DNA from: Bacteroidota bacterium
GTDB taxonomy: Bacteria; Bacteroidota; Bacteroidia; Chitinophagales; Chitinophagaceae
Assembly (NCBI GenBank): GCA_013289015.1
Contig: JABDAV010000016.1
Location: 1-44,957, forward strand
Direction of reading: 5' to 3'
DNA: 44,957 bases
Shown here: positions 35,815 through 44,841 of the stretch, in pieces
Layout: the number at the start of each line of letters is the position of its first letter
How positions within the stretch are numbered: position 1 is the stretch's first letter
Notes under the pieces: model-generated
The model's input: only the letters and a program-made list of their open reading frames with translations
Told to the model about the DNA's origin: nothing
Database searches by the model: none
Made by a program: the position numbers and the translations under genes

Positions 35815-36687
35815 CTATTTTTGCGTTACAATGATGTAAGGAGGCCTGCACTTAACTTCCGGTCCCTCACCTTGCTTTGATGTTATGCTGTTTATGTTTA
35901 TCCGCGATGCAAGATCATCATCGTCGGCATCGGTATCGTCTTGCAGGAAAACCTGGCTGCTTTTCTGATTTAAAATATTTTTCAAACTGTCAGGAACCTG
36001 GGATCTTAATTTATAATAGTATAGCCTGAAACTAATGGAATTTAAAGCATCTCCACTTTGATCACCGATATGGTATTGCATTAAAAAATCTTTAAATGTA
36101 CCGTTCTTTGGATTTTTCCCCAGAGCGCCGTTTAACAGGCTTTGCTTTAAATCTATTACGCCTGTTGATTGATTAATTGCAATACCCAGGGATATTAATT
36201 CCTGTCCAAACTCACAAGTGCCATTGCAGGAAATAGGCGCCTGTGTATTGGCATTATAAACCGGTATAGATAAAGGCAAACCAGTTGCTATTGTGTATAT
36301 ACTGTCTGCATAGTTGATGCCTGAAACAGTAAGAAATTTTTTACAGGTATCTTTTGTGCCTTTTGGTATAAACCAAACTACATACTTCAAACCGGTTTCA
36401 CTTTTTGTAATATTTACAGCACCGGAATTCCTGTCAATTTTAAGCACATCAGGGAATGAACCATATTTTCCGTCCTGCACATTTATTGGGTTAACAATAT
36501 AATCTGATGATGATTGCTTTGGATAAAAAATAGTATCAGGGTAAGCAAACAGATCGCAGGTAGAAACAGTAACGCTGTTTGATATGGAAGAGGCTTTTTT
36601 TGCATTGTTAACAGCGCTTTCTTTGTTACAGGCAATAATACTTCCGGCAATAATAAAAATAACAAGGGCGAGCTTATTGGCTTTCAT
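35815..36687 (-). CDS. Hypothetical lipoprotein upstream of the CHAT protease gene
   Basis: 290 aa. Signal peptide with lipobox SIIAC (Cys20). The mature part holds beta-rich segments and four more cysteines, two forming SCNGTCEFG near residues 173-179 and one in STCDLFAYPDTIFYPKQ. An acidic run DDTDADDDDL (about residue 252) is near the C-terminus. No known domain recognised. It lies 66 bp upstream of the CHAT gene on the same strand and could be cotranscribed; it might be a sensor or a substrate for the protease (speculation). Confidence 0.65.
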   Translation of the reverse strand: MKANKLALVIFIIAGSIIACNKESAVNNAKKASSISNSVTVSTCDLFAYPDTIFYPKQSSSDYIVNPINVQDGKYGSFPDVLKIDRNSGAVNITKSETGLKYVVWFIPKGTKDTCKKFLTVSGINYADSIYTIATGLPLSIPVYNANTQAPISCNGTCEFGQELISLGIAINQSTGVIDLKQSLLNGALGKNPKNGTFKDFLMQYHIGDQSGDALNSISFRLYYYKLRSQVPDSLKNILNQKSSQVFLQDDTDADDDDLASRININSITSKQGEGPEVKCRPPYIIVTQK

Positions 36688-37072
36688 AGTTTAGTTTTTT
36701 AAGTTATTAAAGTGTTTACTAAGGCGTATTTCCAGGCAAAAATAAATTAACGGAAAGCACATACATGAATATTAGGGAATAATTATTGTTAAATCAACAT
36801 GAGCAATAAACTCCCGCTGATTTTTTTTAATGTCACTTATTAAACGATTTACATTATTTAAATATAGCCGGGATATTTTTTATTTAAAGCATCATTATAT
36901 AAGTTATAACTAATAAACAAAAAGTAACCAGTTATTTAAAAACTTTAAATTACGAAATATGGTTGCCGGTATTATTACATTTATCTGCAGGAAAATGAAG
37001 CATAATAAGCGCTTTTAAACCGCTATTGAAGACAGTCCGCTGAGACCCGGCTTTTTAAAGAAAGCTTTTCGG
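36688..37072. other. AT-rich intergenic region, no gene seen
   Basis: 385 bp upstream of the lipoprotein gene with only chance short frames (such as a 19-codon plus frame from the ATG at 36959). It presumably contains the promoter of the 36687-32977 unit. No repeats of note. Confidence 0.45.
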
Positions 37073-37157
37073 CCCCTGGAATACCTGTTCAAAAAGCAAA
37101 GGCGCAAGCAGGTATTGCACAAAAAAGCATTGCTTTTTAAGGCAATGCTTCCAGGGG
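37073..37157. other. Nested inverted repeats forming a three-way junction
   Basis: An outer stem CCCCTGG (37073-37079) / CCAGGGG (37151-37157) encloses two directly abutting hairpins: AATACCTG/CAGGTATT (37080-37087, 37109-37116) and AAGCATTGC/GCAATGCTT (37125-37133, 37142-37150). The helices stack without gaps at two of the three joints. On the minus strand the second hairpin is followed by six T residues and lies just past the stop of the T9SS remnant at 37176, so it may have been its terminator. As a whole it may instead be a structured RNA or a small mobile hairpin element. Confidence 0.5.
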
Positions 37158-37175
37158 ATCCATAGAACGATATTA

Positions 37176-37337
37176 TTAATTTGATTGAATCATTTTCTTT
37201 GTATCAACAATAACGTTATCAGCTACCAATGAATATTGATAGATTCCTGCCGGTAATTGCGAAGCTGTAAAATTTATTGATCCTTTACCCGCAGTAATAT
37301 GAACAGATTTAAGCAATGCACCTATAGTTGCAGCCGA
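37176..37337 (-). pseudogene. Remnant of a T9SS C-terminal sorting domain gene
   Basis: From just after a TGA at 37338-37340, the minus strand reads SAATIGALLKSVHITAGKGS..., then LPAGIYQYSLVADN, VDTKKMIQSN and TAA. This is the final part of the T9SS-type tail common in Chitinophagaceae (tail-fibre-like proteins ending ...GTYQYSLxVDGxxxDTKKM). No open frame continues upstream, so the parent gene has been lost or truncated. Confidence 0.55.
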
Positions 37338-37485
37338 TCACAAAAAAGTAATCTCAGAAGCCAAAAAAATTTACTGCTTAGGATATCGGCTTTTTCGTTT
37401 TTACTGTTTCTATAGTATACACTCCAATTTTTCCCTGGTAGCGGTAAGAAGAAACTATTAAAAACGGGCATGCGTAGCCCACCTG

Positions 37486-37512
37486 AATCCTCCCCGCGGG
37501 GAGGATTTTTAA
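37486..37512 (+). terminator. Palindrome with T-run, terminator-like
   Basis: A perfect 22-bp palindrome centred on CCTCCCCGCGGGGAGG (37489-37504), followed by TTTTT on the plus strand. No intact plus-strand gene ends here, so it may be a relic or a dispersed repeat. Confidence 0.4.
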
Positions 37513-37611
37513 AAGCTGAGAATCAAAAATGGCTGAACAAAAGACATACGTTACCTATTGCTACTGGCAATATGATATAGGCAAGCGCTGTTGTTGATTG
37601 GCAAAATTTAA

Positions 37612-37638
37612 AAGGGCTGTTTTAAAAGAACAGCCCTT
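37612..37638 (-). terminator. Hairpin, possible terminator for the 37823 frame
   Basis: AAGGGCTGTT / AACAGCCCTT, 10-bp stem, 7-nt loop. On the minus strand it is followed by TTAAATTTT, about 185 bp beyond the stop of the 119-codon frame at 37823. Confidence 0.4.
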
Positions 37639-37822
37639 AATGATTACCGCACCCGCCTGTTACGTTTGCCTTTGCATTTTAAAAAAATCACAAAGGCCGG
37701 GGATAATATATTAAGTCCTGATTTATAGAATAAAGCAATTGCAATCAATATGGAAAAACAATGATCCTGAAGATGATATTTATACCTTTATTTTTTAGCA
37801 AAGAAGAAATTTAAACCAAACA

Positions 37823-38182
37823 TTAATATGCTTTTGCTTTTAACCAGGGTGTTATAGCATATATATAATCGCCAAAATAAGCATTACTCACAAGTTCATC
37901 TCTTGTAATATTTAAATTGCTGCAAATTTTCGGGAGATCTGCCTGAAATTCCTGGTAATGATTCCAAATAGCCTCACCACCGGGTAATCTTTCCACTGAG
38001 TATTGGCTTAGCCATGCACGGACCTGTTCTATTAATGATTTTGGTAAATTATTGTGAACCCTGATATCCTGCCCGCCAATATCGCTTAGCGTGGCCTGGT
38101 ACCTGTGTTCAATACTGTCAAGAACAAGTAATTTTTTATTTTTTTGGCCTCCATAGGCATAAAGCATGCAGCCCCAGAACAA
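37823..38182 (-). CDS. Unrecognised protein, probably N-terminally truncated
   Basis: 119 codons from a TTG start at 38182; the open frame reaches a stop near 38219 without an ATG, so the real 5' end may be missing. The text is protein-like (HYLQNLFWGCMLYAYGG upstream of and across the start, then KKLLVLDSIEHRYQATL and LPGGEAIWNHYQEFQADLPK) with no signal peptide. I do not recognise the family. It lies in a decayed region, next to other gene remnants, so it is likely a fragment of a larger gene. Confidence 0.45.
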   Translation of the reverse strand: MFWGCMLYAYGGQKNKKLLVLDSIEHRYQATLSDIGGQDIRVHNNLPKSLIEQVRAWLSQYSVERLPGGEAIWNHYQEFQADLPKICSNLNITRDELVSNAYFGDYIYAITPWLKAKAY

Positions 38183-38345
38183 ATTTTGAAGATAATGTGC
38201 GTATTTTAAATGGACTTGCTATTTCTACCACTTGCCCGGCATAAAAAAGAAGATGCTTTTATTTTCCAGGAATTTGATTAGCTACATCCGGTATAAGATA
38301 TTTTTATTTGTTTCTGCAAGTAACTGTGTTTGGGAAGCATCAACA

Positions 38346-38414
38346 TCATTCATATTTTGTGGGGAAGTTCCTGCAACACAAAACTAACTGGAGCAGCAGT
38401 ATATATTTCTTCAC
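38346..38414 (-). pseudogene. Possible decayed small secreted/lipoprotein gene
   Basis: From a GTG at 38414 the minus strand reads VKKYILLLQLVLCC, a signal-peptide-like start, then stops after 22 codons. Protein-like text continues in other frames (NDVDASQTQLLAETNKNILY and IPDVANQIPGK before a stop), as expected of a frameshifted gene. It occupies most of the gap 38183-38440. Confidence 0.3.
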
Positions 38415-38440
38415 GCCGAATTGATATTATCTATAGCCCT

Positions 38441-39214
38441 TTAAAATGCAAAACCAATATGCACCAAATAACGAAACCCAACACTGGTGGTGTTCAATAC
38501 TCCATTAGCGTTAAATTCTTTATCTGAAAGTGCATAATTCATTCCCGGGAATTTTTGGGAGATCAATTGTTTAAGTGCATCCCGCAAATTTTGTCTTTCC
38601 TCATCCGTGAGATCACCCTCTATCTTAGTTTTGAGGTTATACGTTGAAACGCCCGGCCCGATGAGCACCATATCCAACGTTAGCCTTTTCCAGAATACAA
38701 ACTGGTAACCTAATTCGGCGCCTGCCGTAAAAATATTGAACTGGGTTTCTGTTGATATCAGCTTTTGGCTTGAACTGCTTTGCTGAAATTCCCAGTCGTT
38801 ATTCCTGTCGAAATGATTATAAGACACATAAGGCCCGATATAAACACCATGCGGAGCAGAATACCTGTTTTCATTCGCCAGGTAAAAACGGTAATCTGCT
38901 GAAACATTAAAGCCGTTGTTTTTTAAATCTTTTTGAATAGAAAAGCTGTCTGTATTGATAGATACAAATTTAGGCAACCCAACGGTTCCAAAGTTTACAG
39001 AAAAACTTTGGTGCGGATTTACGACACGCTCATAACCAAATATTACGTATTTATCAGCCCCGAAGAGCAGTGCACCGGAAAGATTATAGCGCACAATATT
39101 TTTATACGATTTCTTCCACATACTGTCGGCATTTGCCTGTTGATTGTACGCGATGTTTGAGTAAAGAAGTACCATCAGTAAAATGATACTTCTTATAAAT
39201 GTTTTTGAGCTCAT
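38441..39214 (-). CDS. Outer-membrane beta-barrel protein (DUF3575-like)
   Basis: 257 aa. Signal peptide (NIAYNQQ), then alternating beta strands: LSGALLFGADKYVIFGYERVVNPHQSFSVNFG, FNVSADYRFYLA, GVYIGPYVSYNHF, FNIFTAGAELGYQFVFWKRLTLDMVLIGPGVSTYN, and a final strand ending in Phe. The pattern fits a small 8-strand barrel of the DUF3575 type, though the family is assigned by eye. Probably cotranscribed after the gene at 39269-40084 (54 bp gap). Role unknown. Confidence 0.7.
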   Translation of the reverse strand: MSSKTFIRSIILLMVLLYSNIAYNQQANADSMWKKSYKNIVRYNLSGALLFGADKYVIFGYERVVNPHQSFSVNFGTVGLPKFVSINTDSFSIQKDLKNNGFNVSADYRFYLANENRYSAPHGVYIGPYVSYNHFDRNNDWEFQQSSSSQKLISTETQFNIFTAGAELGYQFVFWKRLTLDMVLIGPGVSTYNLKTKIEGDLTDEERQNLRDALKQLISQKFPGMNYALSDKEFNANGVLNTTSVGFRYLVHIGFAF

Positions 39215-39268
39215 AGTGTTATATTTTATTAATCATATCATCAATTTGAGTATTAGTAAGGCAGTAAA

Positions 39269-40084
39269 CTATTGTGCAAATACAAATATTAATGCTGCCC
39301 TTATACCAAATGCAGGCTTGCTTGCTTCAGGGCCTGAAACAGGTATGCGCGGGCCAACAACCATTTGTATGGGCTGTTTACCAATTTTTGTAATGCCTGA
39401 AATAGTAGGATTTAAAAACAACAGGGTTGTGCTGGCTTGCCAGTTCTGTGTCATTTCTATATTAGCACCAATGCTTGCACCTGTAGGAAAACTATGTGCG
39501 AAAAAAGGCTGCAGAAATAACTGGTTAACAGCCTGCCTTTCTTTATCGCCTGCCACAGACCAGACCTGATTGACGAGAAAGCCCATGGTATTGCCGCCGC
39601 CTTGCTTTAATACTAATGCTGTCGGACCTATTCCGAATTTTTTAGTGCCCAGGTAATCATTCGTAGCAATTGGAATGAGCAATGCCGGGCCAATGCCCCA
39701 TATCAGCCCATTCTTCGGATGGGAAGGCGAAAAGAATGCACTCACAGTAGCATCACTTAATCCAAACTCATGTGTATCCTTGTCAACTACATCCCGTTGA
39801 TCAACAATAGGTATAATATACCGGGTAATCAGGTTAAGATCAGCACTAAGTTTTATGGGAATTACCGGTTGAAAATTGAGTGTATTCTTAGAGCCGTTGT
39901 TGGGGCCAATTCCCCAGTCTGTATTATTTTGGAAAGGAACGCTGATCATATTTGCAACAGGATTGGAAAGCTTGTCGGCTAATTCCTGTGCACTATTAGG
40001 CTGACGAGTATCCTGCGCATAAAGATTTATGGAAGCAAGTATAAGCAATAACAGGGCTGCGAAAATCAATCTGGTTAGCTTCAT
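39269..40084 (-). CDS. Predicted outer-membrane transporter-like barrel (often labelled 'neuromedin U')
   Basis: 271 aa with a signal peptide (INLYAQ). A helical start (SAQELADKLSNPVANMISVPFQNN) then NFQPVIPIKLSADLNLITRYIIPI and repeated amphipathic strands with Gly-rich turns, ending in LIFVFAQ. Matches a bacterial outer-membrane family that databases often mislabel 'neuromedin U'; this is from memory. It may help import or export small hydrophobic compounds, but no evidence for a substrate is present. Second in a minus-strand run after the amidase (83 bp). Confidence 0.65.
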   Translation of the reverse strand: MKLTRLIFAALLLLILASINLYAQDTRQPNSAQELADKLSNPVANMISVPFQNNTDWGIGPNNGSKNTLNFQPVIPIKLSADLNLITRYIIPIVDQRDVVDKDTHEFGLSDATVSAFFSPSHPKNGLIWGIGPALLIPIATNDYLGTKKFGIGPTALVLKQGGGNTMGFLVNQVWSVAGDKERQAVNQLFLQPFFAHSFPTGASIGANIEMTQNWQASTTLLFLNPTISGITKIGKQPIQMVVGPRIPVSGPEASKPAFGIRAALIFVFAQ

Positions 40085-40167
40085 AAATATGCGTTACTTG
40101 ATAAAAAATCAGCCCTTAAATTTAATATGATAATTACTCTAACGGTGAAATTTTTTATGAAGCGCTA

Positions 40168-41772
40168 TTATTGACTATCAGGCAAAAATGTGGGTGCTTT
40201 TCTTTTTCTGCCTGCCTGTTCATAGCTGTATGCCAGCGGAATCAGTTTAGCTTCGCTGTAAGCAGTGCCCATAAAGGAAAGCCCCAGCGGCAGGCTATGT
40301 ACTATTCCCATCGGAACGGTAATATGCGGATACCCGGCAATGGCCGCCGGCGTTGAAAAAGAAAAGCCTGTATCATAATCTCCATTTATAAGGTCTATAC
40401 AGCACGCGAGTCCATTGGTTACACCGCAAATAGCGTCAAGTTTATTATCAGTTATCAGATCATCAATAATCAGCCGCGAGGATAAAGTTTTATTCAAAGC
40501 TTCTTTGTATTCACTGCTGTTAAGATCGCCCTTCGCCCGGCACATCTCCAATATTTCCTGTTTAAAAAAAGGCATGGCGGTGTTTTCATTCGCTTTGTTG
40601 AAATCGATCACTTCCTGCAGTGATTTTACTTTAGCATTGGCTGTTGAAAGATATTTATTCACGCCATCTTTAAACTCATATTGCAGCACAATGAATTCAG
40701 GATCGCCCAAATCGCTTGTTGCTTTTTTCAACTCTATTTCTATGATCGTGGCGCCTTGTTTTTTCAATACATCTATAGCTTCTTTATACAGGGCTACGAT
40801 TGCCGTATTGCCATTCAGAAAAGATTTTTCAATACCGATACGTTTACTCTGTAAAGCATTTGCATCTAAAAAAACAGTGTAATCTTTCTGCATTTTTCCC
40901 ATGCTGTTTTTTGTTACAGGATCTTCCTCATCCACACCTGTTAACACACCTAATAATATTGCCGCGTCTTTTACAGTACGCGCTATTGGTCCTGCAGTAT
41001 CCTGTGTAGCTGATATGGGAATAATGCCGTTCCTGCTTAATAAACCTACCGTTGGTTTTATGCCGACGATACCATTTACCGCGGATGGCGATACAACGGA
41101 ACCATCTGTTTCTGTACCGATCGCTACCACGCAAAGATTAGCAGCAACTGCAGTGCCTGAACCTGCACTTGAGCCAGAAGGATTCCTGTTTAAAATGTAA
41201 GGGCATTTTGTTTGTCCGCCGCGGCTGCTCCATCCGCTGCAGGAATGCGTAGAACGAAAATTTGCCCACTCGCTTAAATTGGTCTTACCCAGCACTACCG
41301 CTCCTGATGCTCTTAACTGTTGTATGATAAAAGCATCTTTCGCCGCATAATTTCCTTCCAAAGCTGAAGCGCCGGCTGTTGTCATCATTTTATCACCGGT
41401 ATTGATATTGTCTTTTACAAGCACAGGAATGCCATGCATCGGTCCACGCAATTTGCCAGACCTGCGCTCTGCATCCATCTGGTCTGCGATTGCTAAAGCA
41501 TCAGGATTAAGCTCGATAACAGCATTCAGCGCGGGCCCACTTTTATCTATTGCAGCAATTTGCTGAAGGTACATTTCTGTTATGCTGCGCGATGAGTATT
41601 TGCCGGTTTGCATTGCCTGTTGCAGTGCATCTATCGTTATTTCATCAAACGGGGAACTGCTATTGTTATTGGGCGATCCGGCTTTAGCATTTGTTGCAGG
41701 AATGATATTGAAAATGGATGAAACAGCTAATCCTGCAGCGGAGGAATTCCTTAAAAATTTTCTTCTTTGCAT
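40168..41772 (-). CDS. Amidase-signature hydrolase with Tat signal peptide
   Basis: 534 aa. N-terminal RRKFLRN followed by a hydrophobic stretch is a twin-arginine signal, so it is folded before export to the periplasm. The amidase-signature triad is in place: Lys120 in VLVKDNINT, cis-Ser near 201-202 in NPSGSSAGSG, and nucleophile Ser225 in GTETDGSVVSP, followed by GIVGIKPTVGLLS and AGPIARTV. The C-terminal end GLSFMGTAYSEAKLIPLAYSYEQA is typical. It hydrolyses an amide bond, substrate unknown (peptide amides or similar). First gene of a minus-strand run with two outer-membrane proteins. Confidence 0.93.
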   Translation of the reverse strand: MQRRKFLRNSSAAGLAVSSIFNIIPATNAKAGSPNNNSSSPFDEITIDALQQAMQTGKYSSRSITEMYLQQIAAIDKSGPALNAVIELNPDALAIADQMDAERRSGKLRGPMHGIPVLVKDNINTGDKMMTTAGASALEGNYAAKDAFIIQQLRASGAVVLGKTNLSEWANFRSTHSCSGWSSRGGQTKCPYILNRNPSGSSAGSGTAVAANLCVVAIGTETDGSVVSPSAVNGIVGIKPTVGLLSRNGIIPISATQDTAGPIARTVKDAAILLGVLTGVDEEDPVTKNSMGKMQKDYTVFLDANALQSKRIGIEKSFLNGNTAIVALYKEAIDVLKKQGATIIEIELKKATSDLGDPEFIVLQYEFKDGVNKYLSTANAKVKSLQEVIDFNKANENTAMPFFKQEILEMCRAKGDLNSSEYKEALNKTLSSRLIIDDLITDNKLDAICGVTNGLACCIDLINGDYDTGFSFSTPAAIAGYPHITVPMGIVHSLPLGLSFMGTAYSEAKLIPLAYSYEQAGRKRKAPTFLPDSQ

Positions 41773-41927
41773 CTTGCAATAAAGATAAAGCTTTAAAAAC
41801 AGTAATGATTAATGCAACCATAAATTGACTGTTTATATCAATAAGCTGTAGGGTGATATTTTTCAAACGCATTAAACATATTTTCGCTTGTAGTTATGCA
41901 GCTGCATAATATGGCTAACACGTAATC

Positions 41928-42962
41928 ATGGCGAGAAAAAAACTCCTGAAATTATTCTTTATCATTCTGTGCTTGTTACCCGTTATTGCCTGGTGCCAGC
42001 AACGGGATTCTGTGTTTTTAAAAAACGGCCAGGTTTTAATAGGTGATATAAAAAATGTAAATTATGGCAAGATCACTATTGATGATGTTGACCTGAATCT
42101 GATATCAGTAAAACTTTATAAAGTAAAAAAAATAAAAACCAATAACCTGTTTAAAGTAACTACAGATGATAAACTGGTTTATATCGGAACATTAAATGCA
42201 GGTGATCGCGATGGGTGGGCAAAAATTGTAACGACCGATGGAGAAAAAATATCCCTGAATATAACCCGCATCAGCACAATGGTCTTTCTTGAAAAACAAT
42301 TTTTTAAAAGGCTCGACGGTAATGTAGGTGCGGGGTTTAGCTTCACCAAATCAAGCGGCATTGGCCAGGTAAATTTAAATTCAACCATTAACTATGTAAC
42401 CAGGGATTTTGAGAACCAGCTTAAGGCATCAACCATTGGCTCCATCGATTCTTCAAAATATTCGCGGGATAATGAAAACGTGGAAATATTCAGTAACTAT
42501 AATTTTAATTCATCATGGCTTGCAGTAGGCTTGCTGGCCTACCAAAGAAATCTTGAATTATCGTTGTCGCGCAGGTTCCAGGAAATGGTCGGAGCCGGCA
42601 ACAAAGTTTTAGTAAGGAATAATATGGAGCTGCTTGTTACAAGCGGTTTATCATTCAACCAGGAAAAAAGCACAGAAGATGTAAAGAGCGGAGTATTGCT
42701 TGAAGTACCGATAATGGCAAGATTTAATTTTTTTAATTTTCAGCATCCGAATATCCAGATATCAACTTCACAAACACTTTTTTTTGGCCTCACACAAAAA
42801 GGACGTGTTAGGTTTAGCGGCAGTACAGATTTTAGCTGGGAACTTATACATAATTTTTCATTCACGCTTAGCCTCTATAACAATTTCGATAACCAGCCTC
42901 CTGCTACTTCACCAAGCAAAACAGACTATGGCATAGTGATGGGATTATCCTACAAGTTTTGA
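41928..42962 (+). CDS. DUF481 domain outer-membrane protein
   Basis: 344 aa. Signal peptide (VIAWCQQ), an N-terminal segment with paired beta motifs (DSVFLKNGQVLIGDIKNVNYGKITIDD and LVYIGTLNAGDRDGWAKIVTTDGEKI, residues about 27-115), then a beta-barrel (about 128-344) with alternating aromatic residues and a final strand LSYKF. It matches DUF481, predicted salt-induced outer-membrane proteins. The next gene starts 36 bp downstream on the same strand. Confidence 0.85.
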   Translation: MARKKLLKLFFIILCLLPVIAWCQQRDSVFLKNGQVLIGDIKNVNYGKITIDDVDLNLISVKLYKVKKIKTNNLFKVTTDDKLVYIGTLNAGDRDGWAKIVTTDGEKISLNITRISTMVFLEKQFFKRLDGNVGAGFSFTKSSGIGQVNLNSTINYVTRDFENQLKASTIGSIDSSKYSRDNENVEIFSNYNFNSSWLAVGLLAYQRNLELSLSRRFQEMVGAGNKVLVRNNMELLVTSGLSFNQEKSTEDVKSGVLLEVPIMARFNFFNFQHPNIQISTSQTLFFGLTQKGRVRFSGSTDFSWELIHNFSFTLSLYNNFDNQPPATSPSKTDYGIVMGLSYKF

Positions 42963-42998
42963 TAGCAAAGCATCGAAGCTTCAGCATTATATTGCAGT

Positions 42999-44825
42999 AT
43001 GAAATATTTTTTATTTATTTCCTGCATTGTATTTACCCTGCAATCTTGCGCACAAACAAGTAATAACAGCGATACTTACATAAAAGACAATTATATAAAG
43101 AAAGAATTTCGCATAGCCATGCGCGATGGTGTAAAGCTTTTTACAAGTGTGTATATACCCAAAGACACAGCACAACAATATCCATTCTTAATGCAACGCA
43201 CTCCCTATTCGGTTGCACCGTATGGGGAAACTAACTATAAAAGAAGACTTGGACCCAATCCTTTTTTCACTAAAGAAAAATACATTTTTGTTTACCAGGA
43301 TGTGCGGGGCAGACATATGAGCGAAGGACAATTTCATGAAATGACACCTGCTATTGATAACAAAAAAGATAACACCGAAGTGGATGAAAGCAGCGATACG
43401 TATGACACTGTTGACTGGCTCTTAAAAAACATTCATAACAACAATGGCAAAGTTGGTATTTATGGAATTTCTTATCCCGGATTTTATGCAACAGCTTCTT
43501 TGCCGAATGCACATCCTGCAATAAAAGCAGTATCGCCGCAGGCGCCCGTTACAGATGAATTTGATGGCGATGATGCCAACCATCGCGGCGCATTTTTCCT
43601 GATGGATAATTTCAGCTTTGAAAACTTTTTTGATGCACCAAGAAATAATCCGCGTGAACAAAATCCGCCTTTGGACTCAACGCTTCGCATTGATGACGTG
43701 TATGATTTTTATTTGAAGATGGGCGCGTTGCATAATTACAACGATGTGTATTATCATAACAAAGCCAAAATATGGGACGAGTACCTGGAACATTCAACAA
43801 AAGATACATATTGGCAAGCGAGAAATATTCGTCCGCATTTAAAAAATATAAACCCTGCAACGCTTGTTGTTGGCGGATGGTTTGATGCTGAAGATATGTT
43901 TGGTGCGTTGAATACATATAAAGCCATCGAGCACCAAAATCCAACAAATGATAACCGTTTAGTGATGGCGCCGTGGACGCATGGCGCATGGGAAAGAAAT
44001 AACTGGGATCATTTTGCAGGGTATCAATTTGGGCAGGATCTGAATGCAAAATTTCAGCAGATGGAATTTGATTTCTTTAATTACTATTTAAAAGATGAAG
44101 GCAATTTTAATGCAGGTGAAGCAACCATTTTTGTAACCGGCAGTAATGAGTGGAAAACATTTAATGCATGGCCTCCGAAAGAATTAAATCAACAAACATG
44201 GTGGCTGAATAAAGATCATCAACTCTTATTAGAAAAAGCAACAACAGAAGGAAAAGATGCGTATGTTTCAGATCCCGCAAATCCGGTTCCTTATATTGAT
44301 AAACGCAGTGATGACCGCATTAATGAATACATGGGCGCTGATCAAACATTTGCTTCCAAACGCAACGATGTAGTTTATTATACAAGTAATGTTTTACAAA
44401 ATGATATTACTCTACTTGGGCCGATAACAGCTAACATATCTATAAGTTTAAGCAATACCGATGCAGATTTTATTGTAAAAGTGATTGATGTTTTGCCTGA
44501 CAGTAATAAAACACAACAATTGGTGCGTGCAGAAGTATTGCGTGGAAAATTTCGTAACAGCTTTGAAAAGCCTGAGCCTTTTGTTCCCAATCAACCAACC
44601 AACGTTAAATTTGAACTGAATGATGTAGCGCATACTTTTTTAAAAGGGCATCGTATTATGATACAAATTCAAAGCAGTTGGTTTCCGTTGGTTGACAGAA
44701 ACCCGCAACAGTTCATCAACATTACAACAGCAAAAGATGACGACTTTAAAAAGGAAACTATAACCATTTTACATGATGATGCACATCCTTCATTTATACA
44801 GGTTGGTGAAATGGATTTGAAATAA
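42999..44825 (+). CDS. CocE/NonD-family hydrolase (X-Pro-peptidase/alpha-amino-acid-ester hydrolase type), lipoprotein
   Basis: 608 aa. Lipoprotein signal with LQSC (Cys17). Catalytic set: Ser158 in GIYGISYPG, Asp296 in GGWFDAEDMFG and His328 in APWTHGAW. The stretch RGRHMSEGQF and the acidic DEFDGDDANHRG near residue 187 are typical of alpha-amino-acid ester hydrolases, which cut or transfer aminoacyl esters. The jelly-roll C-terminal domain (about 400-600) is complete. Peptidase or acylase activity is likely; the substrate is unknown. 36 bp after the DUF481 gene. Confidence 0.9.
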   Translation: MKYFLFISCIVFTLQSCAQTSNNSDTYIKDNYIKKEFRIAMRDGVKLFTSVYIPKDTAQQYPFLMQRTPYSVAPYGETNYKRRLGPNPFFTKEKYIFVYQDVRGRHMSEGQFHEMTPAIDNKKDNTEVDESSDTYDTVDWLLKNIHNNNGKVGIYGISYPGFYATASLPNAHPAIKAVSPQAPVTDEFDGDDANHRGAFFLMDNFSFENFFDAPRNNPREQNPPLDSTLRIDDVYDFYLKMGALHNYNDVYYHNKAKIWDEYLEHSTKDTYWQARNIRPHLKNINPATLVVGGWFDAEDMFGALNTYKAIEHQNPTNDNRLVMAPWTHGAWERNNWDHFAGYQFGQDLNAKFQQMEFDFFNYYLKDEGNFNAGEATIFVTGSNEWKTFNAWPPKELNQQTWWLNKDHQLLLEKATTEGKDAYVSDPANPVPYIDKRSDDRINEYMGADQTFASKRNDVVYYTSNVLQNDITLLGPITANISISLSNTDADFIVKVIDVLPDSNKTQQLVRAEVLRGKFRNSFEKPEPFVPNQPTNVKFELNDVAHTFLKGHRIMIQIQSSWFPLVDRNPQQFINITTAKDDDFKKETITILHDDAHPSFIQVGEMDLK

Positions 44826-44841
44826 TGCGTTGTAAAATTTT

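Noticed and set aside
37073-37157. Three-way junction as a tRNA
   Set aside because: No anticodon arm, T-loop or CCA-like end; stems do not match a cloverleaf.
37529-37597. 22-codon plus frame starting MAEQKTYVTYCYW
   Set aside because: Too short, no context, ends in two Cys and a stop; no evidence that it is translated.
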